A stretch of DNA of 64,000 bases from Pannonibacter tanglangensis. GTDB lineage: Bacteria > Pseudomonadota > Alphaproteobacteria > Rhizobiales > Stappiaceae. The DNA lies in NCBI RefSeq assembly GCF_009915685.1, contig NZ_JAABLP010000001.1; one strand, given 5' to 3'. A model generated the notes under the pieces. That model ran no database searches, was not told the origin of the DNA, and was given only the letters and a program-made list of their open reading frames with translations. Below are positions 34,790-44,175 of the stretch, one piece after another. The position numbers were made by a program, and so were the translations under genes. Within the stretch, counting starts at the first letter, position 1. The number at the start of each line of letters is the position of its first letter.

Positions 34790-34820
34790 CCTGATCTCCC
34801 GGCCGGGGCCGGGTCGCTGC

Positions 34821-37091
34821 TCAGCGGTCGGGCTTCGGCCGGACGAGACGGATGCGCTGCTCCATCGCCAGGAACGGCTGTGCCGCCACGGGTGCCGAGA
34901 TGCCGAGCGCGGTCACCCCGACCAGGATCGGGCGCAGCCGGTCGTCGCGGGGCATCAGGCCCTCGATCTCCAGATCCAGCCGGACGATGCCGTCCTCGCC
35001 GACCACCGCCCCGCAGACCACGAGCCAGTCCCCTGCCCGCGCCTCAAGACGTCCGACCTCCGCACCGCCGCTGCGGAAGACCAGCGTGTTGCCGGCCGCA
35101 GCGGGCGCCTTCAGCCGCAGGTCGAGCTGCACCGGGATGACGCTGCCCGGGGCCACCTGCGCCGACGCGGCCTGTCCGGATGCCGTGTCGAGCATCCGCA
35201 GCCCGAGCCGCGCGCGGCTGCCGCTCAGCCACTTCACCTGATGCTCGTCCCAGAGCCACTTGTCGTCGAAGATGAAGTCGGCTTCGGCCAGCTCCCGCAT
35301 CCGCTCGATGCGCGGCTCCAGCGCGGACTCCTCGAACAGGATGCGGCTGCCCGGGGCGAGCCGGGCCACCGTGTCGTCCGCGCCCCGGTCCGGCCCGTCA
35401 TAGGGGGCCTCGCGCCGCAGCACCTCGCCGAAGCGGGCCCGCATCTCGTCGCCCACCTGCGGCCAGGTCACGGCGCGGAAGTCGCGCGCGATGCGCTGGC
35501 GGCGCGCCTCGAGGGCACCGGGCGTGTAGATGAGCTCCTCGACCAGCGCGAGGCCGCCGGTGACATTGTGCGGATCGACGTAATCGACCAGGTCGCCGCC
35601 GACCTCCGGCATGGAGGACGTGGAGGAGGAAATGCAGGGGGTGCCGAAGGCCAGGCTCTCGCCGATCGGCAGGCCCCAGCCCTCGACGAAGCTCGGGAAG
35701 GCGGAGAAGCGGGCGGCGCGGTAGAGGAGCGACAGGTCCGCGTCCGAGACATTGCTGAGGATGTGCAGCTTGCCGTCGAGATGGTTGCGCGAGGCAAAGC
35801 TCCCCATCAGGTCCTTGACGCGCCAGCCTGGGCGGCCGACGAAGACAAGCTCCGGCACCGTGTCGCGCGGGTGGCGCTCCAGCAGCTTGAGCCAGATCTG
35901 GAACAGGTAATTGTGGTTCTTGCGCGCCTCGATGGTCGAGACGAAGAGCACGAAGGGCCGCTCGAGAAGGCCGCGCACGGCCGGGCTCGCCCGGCTGGCG
36001 CTGCTCTCGCCGCTGTCGAGCTGATGGGCAAGCTTGACCGGCCGCACCGGGGCGAGCGGGATCCCGCGCTCCTTGCAGTAGCGCACGAGGTCGACGGCGG
36101 AAAACTCCGAAATCGTGAAGATCACGTCGGCCATGCGGATGAAATGGAACAGGCAGCGCGAGAAGCGCGCCACCAGCTCCGGCGCGCAGAACTCCGGATG
36201 GGTGATCGGAATGATGTCGTAGATGTAGACGGCGATGCGCACGCCGGCGTTCTTGAGCGCCTGATAGATGTTGGCCGTGTCCGGCAGCATCCAGAAGGCG
36301 CCGGCGACGAAGACCACGTCGCCCGCGCGCGGCACGTAGACTTCCGCCCCCTGCTCGGCCCGGGCGATGATGCCGCGCAGCTCGCCATGGTCCACCGGCT
36401 GGCGGCGCAGGGCGGCGGCCAGGTCCAGCACCGTCTGCGAGGGGATCGTGTAATAGGCCCGCGTCACCTCGTCGAGATAGGACAGGCGGAAGGTGTCACC
36501 GCCTGCGCGGATGATGCTTTCCGACAGGTGCAGCTGCACCCGCTGGATGCCCGAGACCGTGGCATGGTCCTTCAGGAACTTGAAGATGTCGGACAGGTCC
36601 ATCAGAACCTGTTCGCCGCGCCCGGCGAGCTTTGCGGCGGCGGCCGCGAAGGTGTCGGCGTCGAGGCTTGCGCCCAGGGCCCTCAGCTCGCGGAAGGCGG
36701 TGCGGTCCTCGCTGTTGAGGATGAAGGCCTGCCGGTAGGCGGCCTCGCAGCCCTCCAGGTCGCCCATGACCTTGTGCAGGTGGCCCAGCATCAGGAAGGC
36801 GTCCGCACTGTCGGGGTTGAGGGCAATGGCCTTGCGATAGGCCGCCATGGCGTCGGCGTGACGACCGGATTCCTTCAGCATGTTGCCACGCTGGATCCAG
36901 ATCCCGTCCGCCTCCGGCTTCATCTCGAGAAAGGCGGCGTAGAGGTCTGCCGCCGCACTCCAGTTGCCGGCGTCGCGGGCCTCGTCGGCCTCGCGCAGGA
37001 CCTGGCCTGCCTTCTTTGCGGCACCACGGCCGAGCAGCCGGCGAAAGGGATCCAAGGCAGCCTCCAGGTTGGCGAACGGACAGGCTGACAT
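34821..37091 (-). CDS. Glycosyltransferase (GT4-like) with N-terminal TPR domain and C-terminal beta domain
   Basis: A 756-residue protein. Residues about 35-140 are three or more TPR units (WIQRGNMLKESGRHADAMAA, then YRKAIALNPDSADAFLMLGH). Residues about 170-600 are a GT-B transferase with PFVLFVSTIEARKNHNYLFQ, LHILSNVSDADLSLLYRAA and the EX7E-type FPSFVEGWGLPIGES with FGTPCISSS. Residues about 610-756 are a beta-rich module (FRSGGAEVGRLEARAGDWLV onward) resembling that of the protein at 33640-34716. ATG 37091 is taken because the upstream codons run into the divergent gene. It probably adds a sugar to the capsule repeat; acceptor and donor are unknown. Confidence 0.85.
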   Translation of the reverse strand: MSACPFANLEAALDPFRRLLGRGAAKKAGQVLREADEARDAGNWSAAADLYAAFLEMKPEADGIWIQRGNMLKESGRHADAMAAYRKAIALNPDSADAFLMLGHLHKVMGDLEGCEAAYRQAFILNSEDRTAFRELRALGASLDADTFAAAAAKLAGRGEQVLMDLSDIFKFLKDHATVSGIQRVQLHLSESIIRAGGDTFRLSYLDEVTRAYYTIPSQTVLDLAAALRRQPVDHGELRGIIARAEQGAEVYVPRAGDVVFVAGAFWMLPDTANIYQALKNAGVRIAVYIYDIIPITHPEFCAPELVARFSRCLFHFIRMADVIFTISEFSAVDLVRYCKERGIPLAPVRPVKLAHQLDSGESSASRASPAVRGLLERPFVLFVSTIEARKNHNYLFQIWLKLLERHPRDTVPELVFVGRPGWRVKDLMGSFASRNHLDGKLHILSNVSDADLSLLYRAARFSAFPSFVEGWGLPIGESLAFGTPCISSSTSSMPEVGGDLVDYVDPHNVTGGLALVEELIYTPGALEARRQRIARDFRAVTWPQVGDEMRARFGEVLRREAPYDGPDRGADDTVARLAPGSRILFEESALEPRIERMRELAEADFIFDDKWLWDEHQVKWLSGSRARLGLRMLDTASGQAASAQVAPGSVIPVQLDLRLKAPAAAGNTLVFRSGGAEVGRLEARAGDWLVVCGAVVGEDGIVRLDLEIEGLMPRDDRLRPILVGVTALGISAPVAAQPFLAMEQRIRLVRPKPDR

Positions 37092-37173
37092 ACCTGTCCG
37101 GTCCCTGCTTTTCAACACGGCATCGTAAGCCTTCGTGAACCAGACTGCCGCAATTCTGCCAAGGACGCGATCA

Positions 37174-38556
37174 ATGGTTGCGGCCACGGCAAAGGCAGGG
37201 CTCAGTTCGGAGATTGGAATGACCTACTACGTCGACGAAACGGCTTATCCTGCCAAATCCGTCGTGTTCATCCGCGCCACCTGGGGCAACACGACCTACA
37301 CCGGCACCGGCTTCCTGGTCGGGCGCAACGATCTCGTCACCGCAGCGCATGTGGTCTATGACGTGAAGCTCGGCCGTGTGGCCGACACGATCAAGATCTA
37401 TCCGGTCTACAATCCGGACAAGTTCAACCAGAACTTCTACAGCTACGCTGCGATCGACTTCTACAGCAACTCCAATCCCGGCGCCTTCGATCCGGACCGC
37501 GACGGCCTGATCTCGCCGGGCGACAACCGCTTCAGCACCATGGGCCATGCGGAGGTCGACATCGCCGTCCTGTCGCTGTCGAAGCCGCTCGGCGACACCT
37601 ATGGCTGGTTCGGCGTCGATCCGGACTTCAACAACGGCGGGCGCGTCTCGGTCATCGGCCACCCCGGCGCCTGGGAGAACTATTCCGTCCGCGACGATGG
37701 CTCCGTCTATGCGGATGCGACCGATCAGGTCTACATCAACGAAGGCAACATCGAGATCAACCCGGGCAATTCCGGCGGCCCGATCTTCTACCAGAGCTCC
37801 AGCGGCCCCTATGCGGTCGGCCTCGTCTCGACCAAGTCCTACTTCACGGACATCGGCGGCCACTGGAACTGGATGAAGGAGACCATCCGGGACAACGACC
37901 GCTTCATCGACGGCTACGCCGGCCACACCGTCACCGGCACCTCGGGGAACGACGTCTTCGGGCTGTTCGCCACCAAGGGGCGCTACACCAGCGTCGGCAA
38001 CGACACGGTCTATGGCGGCGCCGGTCGCGACACGGTGAAGTTCCAGGGCCCGGGCAGCGACTTCACCTTCACCCGCAACGGCAGCACCATCACCATCACC
38101 GACAAGACCGGCAGCGAGGGGCGCGACACGCTCTATGACGTCGAGCGGCTGGATTTCGACAACGGCACGCTGGCCTTCGACTTCGACGGCAGCGCCGGCC
38201 AGACCTACCGGCTGTATCAGGCAGCCTTCGCCCGCACGCCGGACCGCCCCGGCCTGTCGCACAACGTCAACCTCGTCGACCAGGGCATGACGCTGAAGCA
38301 GATGGCCGGCGCCTTCATCGGCTCGGCCGAGTTCATCCAGCGGTATGGCGTCGGCACCTCGAACACCACCTATGTCACCGCGCTCTACCAGAACGTCCTG
38401 GGCCGCGGCCCCGATCCGGTCGGCCTCAACGGCTGGCTCGACCGGCTGGCAACCGGCACCTGGGACCGTCAGGACGTGCTGCTCGGCTTCTCCGAAAGCC
38501 CCGAGAACCAGGCCCTCGTCGGGGCGCAGATTTCCAACGGCATCTGGCTGCTCTAG
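37174..38556 (+). CDS. Trypsin-like serine protease with RTX-like and DUF4214 C-terminus
   Basis: A protein of 460 residues from ATG 37174. Residues about 20-250 are a V8/trypsin-like fold with GTGFLVGRNDLVTAAHVVYD (His), HAEVDIAVLSLSK (Asp) and the nucleophile in EINPGNSGGPIFYQ (Ser), so the triad looks complete. Residues about 255-340 are Gly/Asp-rich (GNDTVYGGAGRDTVKF, YDVERLDFDNGTLAFDF), like RTX-type secreted proteins. Residues about 345-460 are DUF4214 (YRLYQAAFARTPDRPGL, YQNVLGRGPDPVGLNGWLDR). No Sec signal is visible and the layout suggests type I secretion. Start alternatives are GTG 37135 and ATG 37219, the latter with GGAG; 37174 has AAGGA. It sits inside the capsule locus. Confidence 0.85.
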   Translation: MVAATAKAGLSSEIGMTYYVDETAYPAKSVVFIRATWGNTTYTGTGFLVGRNDLVTAAHVVYDVKLGRVADTIKIYPVYNPDKFNQNFYSYAAIDFYSNSNPGAFDPDRDGLISPGDNRFSTMGHAEVDIAVLSLSKPLGDTYGWFGVDPDFNNGGRVSVIGHPGAWENYSVRDDGSVYADATDQVYINEGNIEINPGNSGGPIFYQSSSGPYAVGLVSTKSYFTDIGGHWNWMKETIRDNDRFIDGYAGHTVTGTSGNDVFGLFATKGRYTSVGNDTVYGGAGRDTVKFQGPGSDFTFTRNGSTITITDKTGSEGRDTLYDVERLDFDNGTLAFDFDGSAGQTYRLYQAAFARTPDRPGLSHNVNLVDQGMTLKQMAGAFIGSAEFIQRYGVGTSNTTYVTALYQNVLGRGPDPVGLNGWLDRLATGTWDRQDVLLGFSESPENQALVGAQISNGIWLL

Positions 38557-38619
38557 GCGGCGACCGGCCCGACGGTGCGCCACGCCGCCCGGGCGCCGGC
38601 GCAGCGCAAGGATCCCTTG

Positions 38620-38654
38620 ACCGGCGCGGGCCTGTTCCGCGCCGGTTTTGTTTT
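38620..38654 (+). terminator. Intrinsic terminator of the protease gene
   Basis: A perfect 10-bp stem (ACCGGCGCGG and CCGCGCCGGT) with a 7-base loop, followed by TTTGTTTT. It lies 64 bp after the protease stop. Confidence 0.85.
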
Positions 38655-38656
38655 CG

Positions 38657-38692
38657 TGGTCGTTTCAGGGGTCGTTTCAGGGGCGGTTTCAG
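38657..38692 (+). repeat. Short tandem repeat, three copies of a 12-bp unit
   Basis: Three near-identical units of GGGTCGTTTCAG follow directly after the terminator; a fourth is degenerate. This is in the convergent spacer before the next glycosyltransferase end. Confidence 0.7.
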
Positions 38693-38713
38693 GGGTCCGT
38701 CCCGGAGGCCGGA

Positions 38714-40027
38714 TCAGTCGTGCATGCGGGTCAGAAAGCGGTCGAGCACGCGGAAATGGGCCGGCCAGGTCATGGCTTCCGGCACGCCCGGCTCGACCGG
38801 CAGCCGTGCGCCCCGGTCGCCGCGCGCCAGTCCCTCGATGGCCCGGAGCCAGCCCAGCCCGTCCAGGGGCGACAGGAGCCGGGCCCCCGCCCCCGCCACC
38901 TCGCGGTGCACCGCGATGTCGGAGGCGATGACGTCGGCGCCAAGCGCCTCTGCCTCCACCAGCGGCAGGCTGAACCCCTCCACGAAGGAGGGCACGAGCA
39001 CGGCCGCGGCGCCGCGCATCAGCGCAGCCACTTCCGCGTCGGTGAGACCGCCGGCCTCGTGCACATGCGCGCGCAAGGCGGGGCAGCGGTCGAGATAGTC
39101 GACCACATTCTCGTTTTCCCAGCCGCGCCGCCCCACCAGCACCAGACGGGGCGCGTCCGGGCCGAGACGCTCGACCATGTCGCGCCACAGCGGCAGCAGC
39201 AGCAGGTGATTCTTGCGCGGCTCGATCGTGCCGAGAACGACGAAGTAGGGCACCGTCGGCGCCGGGGCCGGCAGGCTGCCGCGCCCGGTCTGGAACTGCG
39301 CCTCGATGCCGAGCAGCGCCACCTCGGTGCGGGGCTTTCGCAGGCCCGCCTCGGCCACATGCGCCAGGAAGACATCGCGGGTGTAGGCGGAATTGGTGAT
39401 GACCAGATCCGCATGGGTGGCAACGGTGGCCATGCGGCGCCGGTGCAGCTCGGCATGGCCCGGCCGGCAATATTCCGGATGGGTGATCGGGATCAGGTCA
39501 TGGATCAGGAACACCGGGCGCACGCCGGAACGCTGCAGCCAGCGCGGCAGGGCCGGAGCCGTCAGGTTGGAATGGGCGACGTTGATGTAGATGGCCCCGG
39601 CAATCCCCTCCGGCCGGTTGGACAAGGACCCGGCCAGCTGGCCGGCCGCCCGCCGCAGCCAGGCCGACGCCCCGGCCACCGCATCGCTGCGCGCCCCTGC
39701 AGCCGTGGGCGGCGGCGCCTCGAGACCAAGGAACCGCAGGGTGCGCCCGTAGGCGGCGCTCACCCCGGTCTCGGCCACGCCCCAGTTGGCCGCCGTCCGG
39801 TCGCGCAGGGTCAGCCCCACCTCGCGCGGCAGCAGGCGCAGGCCGAAGTCCCCCGCCTCGACGAACTCGAGCGCGATGTCATGACGTCCGATCAGGTGGT
39901 CGAGATAGGCGAACTCCACCCGGTCGATGCCGGTGGGCGAGGCGCGCAGCCCGCGCCCCATCAGCCGGGTGATGTCGAGCAGGACCCGTGTCGCGGGCCG
40001 GTGCGTGGCCTCACCCGCGCCAGGCAT
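38714..40027 (-). CDS. Glycosyltransferase family 4-like protein
   Basis: A 437-residue GT-B glycosyltransferase. It opens with TRVLLDITRLMGRGLRASPT and GIDRVEFAYLD, a signature of capsule/O-antigen mannosyl-type transferases. Then come VFLIHDLIPITHPEYCRPGH, YFVVLGTIEPRKNHLLLLPL, and LVPSFVEGFSLPLVEAEALG carrying the EX7E pair. ATG 40027 is chosen because it overlaps the end of the upstream KpsS-like gene by 17 bp, the usual coupling. It is probably a capsule repeat-unit transferase. Similarity to the GT4 part of the protein at 34821-37091, for example the DLIPITHPEYC region against DIIPITHPEFC, shows they are paralogues. Confidence 0.88.
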   Translation of the reverse strand: MPGAGEATHRPATRVLLDITRLMGRGLRASPTGIDRVEFAYLDHLIGRHDIALEFVEAGDFGLRLLPREVGLTLRDRTAANWGVAETGVSAAYGRTLRFLGLEAPPPTAAGARSDAVAGASAWLRRAAGQLAGSLSNRPEGIAGAIYINVAHSNLTAPALPRWLQRSGVRPVFLIHDLIPITHPEYCRPGHAELHRRRMATVATHADLVITNSAYTRDVFLAHVAEAGLRKPRTEVALLGIEAQFQTGRGSLPAPAPTVPYFVVLGTIEPRKNHLLLLPLWRDMVERLGPDAPRLVLVGRRGWENENVVDYLDRCPALRAHVHEAGGLTDAEVAALMRGAAAVLVPSFVEGFSLPLVEAEALGADVIASDIAVHREVAGAGARLLSPLDGLGWLRAIEGLARGDRGARLPVEPGVPEAMTWPAHFRVLDRFLTRMHD

Positions 40028-41405
40028 GGAACCACCGTTCGGTGTGGGTGCCGTCGCTGATCTGTTCCTCGAAGGTGGTGGCGATGCCCGCTGCCCGCGC
40101 CCGCGCCAGCCGGGGCGGCGGCAGCTCCAGCGTGCCGAGACCGTTGACGGTGCCCTCCGACAGCCGCCGCGCCATGGCATAGGCTCCCGCGCGCCGTCCC
40201 TTTTCGACGTAGAAGTTGCCCTTCACCTGGATGGTCGCCGCCATCAGCCGTTCCAGCTGGTCGAGCAGCTCCGCGTCCGGCGGGGTCCGGTCGGCCCAGA
40301 ACTGGTCGAGCGGCACCTGGCTCGTCAGGCCGGCGATGTCATAGAGAGCTATGCCCAGCACCTTGGTCGGGCAGCCGACGCGCAGGGCGTGGATCCCGGT
40401 GGTGCTGTTGATCATCAGCGCGCCCTTGGCGTGTTCCAGCAGCCGGTTGAGGTTGCCGCCGTCGATCACATAGACGCGCTTGCGCACGCCGTAGCGCCGG
40501 GCGATCTGCTTCAGGAGCTTCGGCCAGGGCTCGATGCCATTGTCGAGCGGGTGGATCTTGAACACGAGCCGCGCCGACACCGGCGCCGACTTGGCGAAGG
40601 AGCGGATGACCTCCTCGGCCGCCTCGCCGATGTGGCTGAAAGGCGAGTTGTAGCGCAGCTGGTAGTCGCTCTGGATCTGCAGCGGAAAGACGTAATAGGG
40701 GATGCCGCTGCCGATGACGTCGTCGATCAGGTGCTCGGCCACGCTGTTGCGCCAGCTCGACTGCACCAGACGCGGGATGAAGCGCAGATACTCCGCCAGC
40801 GGATGGTAGAACCGGTCGCGGTAGAAGCGCGGGAAGGAAAACCAGGCGCAGAAGACGTTGGAGAGGTTGTAGACGACCTCGTGAAAGGCCTCCATCCAGA
40901 AGGGATGGGTGTAGAGCGGCCGGCGGTCGATCGGCGGCAGCCCCTCGGCCAGCTCCCGGATGCGCGCCGGATCCTGCGGAAAGCGCGAATGGGCGGACAT
41001 GCCGTTGCGCTCGAGCGTGATCCAGTCGGGACGCAGATAGCCGAATTCATAGGCGCTGGCGGTCAGGCCAAGTTCATCCGCCACCTCGGCGGCAGCGACA
41101 TGATAGGGCAGACGGTCGGCGTAATAGACCACGTCGGTGGCACCGACACGCCGGACGAAGGCGCGGAACCAGTCCTTGAACTCCGCCAGCGAGCCCCTGT
41201 AGTTCACCGCACGGCGGTCATGCCAGGCGAGCCAGTCGCCGGGGCACAGGTTGACGCGGTGGGTGCGGTGCCCGAGCAGGTCCAGCTCGTCGGCAACCCG
41301 GCGGCAGAAGACCGACGGGGGCCCTTGCAGGAAGACGAAGGTCCTGCCCCCGCCGTCCGCCGGCCCCGACGGGGCGCTGCCCTGTGCTTGCGGGTTGTCC
41401 GCCAT
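40011..41405 (-). CDS. Second KpsS-like capsule protein
   Basis: A 464-residue KpsS-family protein, clearly paralogous to the one at 27666-29003. Shared blocks are FVFLQGPPSVFCRRVADELD, RVNLCPGDWLAW, EFGYLRPDWITLERNG, YYVFPLQIQSDYQLRYNSPF, LVFKIHPLDNG, LMINSTTGIHALRVGCPTKV, and PPPRLARARAAG. It is not next to a kpsC gene; instead it precedes a glycosyltransferase and follows the export lipoprotein. It may therefore act on a different acceptor, or on a second surface polysaccharide, but a redundant first-Kdo role is equally possible. Confidence 0.87.
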   Translation of the reverse strand: MADNPQAQGSAPSGPADGGGRTFVFLQGPPSVFCRRVADELDLLGHRTHRVNLCPGDWLAWHDRRAVNYRGSLAEFKDWFRAFVRRVGATDVVYYADRLPYHVAAAEVADELGLTASAYEFGYLRPDWITLERNGMSAHSRFPQDPARIRELAEGLPPIDRRPLYTHPFWMEAFHEVVYNLSNVFCAWFSFPRFYRDRFYHPLAEYLRFIPRLVQSSWRNSVAEHLIDDVIGSGIPYYVFPLQIQSDYQLRYNSPFSHIGEAAEEVIRSFAKSAPVSARLVFKIHPLDNGIEPWPKLLKQIARRYGVRKRVYVIDGGNLNRLLEHAKGALMINSTTGIHALRVGCPTKVLGIALYDIAGLTSQVPLDQFWADRTPPDAELLDQLERLMAATIQVKGNFYVEKGRRAGAYAMARRLSEGTVNGLGTLELPPPRLARARAAGIATTFEEQISDGTHTERWFHAWRG

Positions 41406-41441
41406 GGCACCGCCTTTGCCTGTCGCAGCTGCCAGAGTGGC

Positions 41442-42614
41442 TCACTTGTTCACGATTGCCGCGACGCTGAGCGCATTGTTGGTCAGCGGCGCGATGATCT
41501 GCAGGAACTTGCCGAACTCCGCCGTCGGATGGTTCGCGACATAGAGGATGTCCTTGTCACGCATCTCGAAGAAACGGGTCAGGAAGAAGCCGCGCGGATC
41601 CTGCAGGCTGACGCGGTAGACGACCGGAACTTCCGTCTGGCCGGCCATCTTCTGCGCCAGATCCGGGCGCAGCTGACGCACCAGATCCGCCTCTTCATAG
41701 CGGAACAGGAAGATGCCGCCGGCGTCGGCGCGGTAGTCGTTGAGACCGCCGACGGTGGCCAGCGCCTCGGCCATCGAGACGGTCTTGGTGCGGAACGGCA
41801 CGAGCTGGTTGGCCTTGACCGCACCGAAGGCGGAGAAGGTGCGCGGGCGGTGCGACAGCAGCACGTTGTCGCCCGGCGACACCAGCACGTTGTTCTCGGG
41901 GAAGTCGATCAGATGTTCCAGACGCGTGGTGCCGGAGCGCGCGCCGCGCTTCAGCGTCACCACGGTCTCGTAGGTGGCCGCGCGGGCACCACCGGCCTGG
42001 GCGACAAGCTCCAGCAGGCGGGTGTTGCGCACCTGCAGCGGATAGACGCCGGGCTTGGCCACGTCACCGACCACGACGGCCGTGGAGCTGAGCTTGCTGG
42101 AGACGACGACCAGAACCTGCGGCTCGATCGCCTTGCCGACCAGCTTGCTCTCGATGGTCTGGCGCAGGCCCTCGACGGACTGGCCGGCAGCCTGGATGCG
42201 CCCCGCGTAGGGCACGAAGATGAAGCCCGTCTCGTCGACGGTGGCCGGGATCAGGGTGCCGTCACCCGAGGCGCCGGAGAAGAGCCCCTCGCGCGAGGCT
42301 TCCCAGATCTTGATCTGCAGGCTGTCCCCGACGCCCAGCAGCGCCGACGAGCCGCCGCCGCCCACGCCCTGGAACTGGTTCATGAAGGACAGCGGGCGAT
42401 AATTCTTCAGGCGCTCGATGTTGGAGGGGGAAACGTCAATGACGGTGTAGTTCTCGACACCGGAAGGCACGCTGGCCTGTTCGGTGGAAATCTGCTCGGA
42501 GGTGATGCCGATCGCCGACGGTCCCTCGGAGGGAAGCGCCGAGCAGCCCGCTGCAAGCAATACTAAAGACAATAGCCACAACGACCGCATCGGTTCCCCG
42601 CCTGCCTCATCCAT
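41442..42614 (-). CDS. Polysaccharide export outer-membrane lipoprotein (Wza/KpsD/CtrA family)
   Basis: A 390-residue Poly_export/SLBB protein. The N-terminus has a lipoprotein signal (LWLLSLVLLAAGCSALP, with the lipobox Cys). It continues into SSALLGVGDSLQIKIWEASR and FIFVPYAGRIQAAGQSVEG, the Poly_export domain at about 85-195. SLBB-like units follow, with VVVGDVAKPGVYPLQ and SAFGAVKANQLVPFRTKTVS. ATG 42614 is chosen since AGGAGG lies nine bases upstream; ATG 42590 is an alternative with a weaker site. It would form the outer-membrane channel for capsule, meeting KpsE in the periplasm. It begins a short leftward operon with the KpsS-like and GT genes. Confidence 0.9.
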   Translation of the reverse strand: MDEAGGEPMRSLWLLSLVLLAAGCSALPSEGPSAIGITSEQISTEQASVPSGVENYTVIDVSPSNIERLKNYRPLSFMNQFQGVGGGGSSALLGVGDSLQIKIWEASREGLFSGASGDGTLIPATVDETGFIFVPYAGRIQAAGQSVEGLRQTIESKLVGKAIEPQVLVVVSSKLSSTAVVVGDVAKPGVYPLQVRNTRLLELVAQAGGARAATYETVVTLKRGARSGTTRLEHLIDFPENNVLVSPGDNVLLSHRPRTFSAFGAVKANQLVPFRTKTVSMAEALATVGGLNDYRADAGGIFLFRYEEADLVRQLRPDLAQKMAGQTEVPVVYRVSLQDPRGFFLTRFFEMRDKDILYVANHPTAEFGKFLQIIAPLTNNALSVAAIVNK

Positions 42615-43015
42615 CCCGGCATTCCTCCTAGCATCCGGCGCGGCCAATGTCCAAGCCGGGGCGCAGGTCAGCGCACCAAGGGGATAATTGCTGTGCTTCA
42701 ATTACAACAGTAAATGAAAGGAAATCGTTAAGGAATTGGTTTCCTTGCGGGAAGTTGCGATGTGGCGCGCCAGTGCGGCGGCCCCTGACCGGCGATGATC
42801 GCAGCGGGCTCGCCCCCCGGGCCCGGGGCGGAGGCCCGTGGAATCGCCCTCCGCCGCCCCGACTCGCCGCCCTGACCGTCCCGGACGGCGGATTTGGCGA
42901 GGAAAATGTCGTGCCTCCCACTTTTCATCCCGCCCCCCCGTTCCTAATGTGCGCGCGACTTCAGACACCGGCGCCCTCCTCCCAGACCCGGCGCCCGACC
43001 GGAAAGGCCTTTCCC
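42615..43015. promoter_or_regulatory. Divergent promoter region of the export lipoprotein and folD
   Basis: 401 bp. The stretch 42680-42745 is notably AT-rich for this genome and holds an inverted repeat (AATTG at 42686-42690 and CAATT at 42699-42703). It probably contains the promoter of the capsule export operon. No gene is seen. Confidence 0.45.
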
Positions 43016-43939
43016 ATGAGCCAGCCCTCGCTCCAGGCAACCCTCATCGACGGAAAGGCGGTTGCCGCCTCCGTCCGTGCCGAGATCACCGCGCGGGCCG
43101 GCCGGCTTTTCGCCGAGACCGGACGCAAGCCGGGACTGGCCGTGGTGCTGGTGGGCGAGGACCCGGCCAGCCAGGTCTATGTCCGCAACAAGGACAAGGC
43201 GGCGGCGGCCTGCGGCTTTCATTCGGTCAAGCACACGCTGCCGGCTGACACGGCCGAGGCCGATCTGCTGGCGCTGGTCGCCGCACTCAATGCCGACGAG
43301 GCGATCCACGGCATTCTCGTCCAGCTGCCGCTGCCCGGACACATCGACGAGGGCAAGGTGCTGCGGCTGATCCGGCCGGAAAAGGACGTCGACGGCTTCC
43401 ATCCGGTCAATGTCGGGCTGCTCGCCACGGGCGACCGGGAGCAGGCGCTGGTGCCCTGCACGCCGGCCGGCAGTCTGGTCCTGCTGAAACGGACCCTGGA
43501 CCGGCCGCTCGCCGGTCTGGACGCGGTGGTCATCGGCCGCTCCAATATTGTCGGCAAGCCGATGGCGCAGCTGCTGCTGGCCGAAAGCTGCACCGTCACC
43601 ATCGCCCACAGCCGGACCCGGAACCTGCCCGACGTCGTCCGCCGCGCCGACATCGTGGTGGCGGCGGTGGGGCGGCCGGAGATGGTCCGGGGCGACTGGA
43701 TCAAGCCGGGGGCGACGGTGATCGATGTGGGGATCAACCGTGTCCCCGATCCTGCCCGCGGCGGCGACGCCACGCGGCTGGTCGGCGACGTCGCCTTTGC
43801 CGAGGCAGCAGCCCATGCCGGCGCGATCACGCCGGTTCCCGGCGGCGTCGGCCCGATGACCATCGCCATGCTCATGGCCAACACGCTGACGGCGGCGCGC
43901 CGGCTGCTCGGCCTGGCGCCGGAACCGGACCTGTTCTGA
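43016..43939 (+). CDS. folD: Bifunctional methylene-THF dehydrogenase / methenyl-THF cyclohydrolase
   Basis: A 307-residue FolD, which interconverts methylene-, methenyl- and formyl-THF with NADP. Marks are VVLVGEDPASQVYVRNKDKA with the catalytic Lys, GILVQLPLPGHID, RPEKDVDGFHPVNVG, VVIGRSNIVGKPMAQLLL and VPGGVGPMTIAMLM. ATG 43016 follows GGAAAGGCC. It supplies the middle step between methylene-THF from the demethylation cluster and formyl-THF for the ligase at the left edge, though it is not in their operon. Identification is firm. Confidence 0.97.
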   Translation: MSQPSLQATLIDGKAVAASVRAEITARAGRLFAETGRKPGLAVVLVGEDPASQVYVRNKDKAAAACGFHSVKHTLPADTAEADLLALVAALNADEAIHGILVQLPLPGHIDEGKVLRLIRPEKDVDGFHPVNVGLLATGDREQALVPCTPAGSLVLLKRTLDRPLAGLDAVVIGRSNIVGKPMAQLLLAESCTVTIAHSRTRNLPDVVRRADIVVAAVGRPEMVRGDWIKPGATVIDVGINRVPDPARGGDATRLVGDVAFAEAAAHAGAITPVPGGVGPMTIAMLMANTLTAARRLLGLAPEPDLF

Positions 43940-44175
43940 GGCGTTGATCTGCCGGGCGATGCCTCGAATGAGCGACAAAGGCTTAACCGGTTGATCACTA
44001 TGGTAGGGACTGCGGTGCGGCGGAGCGGCACCGGGCGCGGGTCAGGCCCCGTCCGGTGCGGCGAGGCCCGGCCGCAGCAGGCATGCCGGCTCGCCAAGGG
44101 CGACGGGGCATGCGATACAGACCTCAGGCCGTGGATCCGCCATGGCCGGGGGCTTCACATGGCGGCTGCGAGTTG

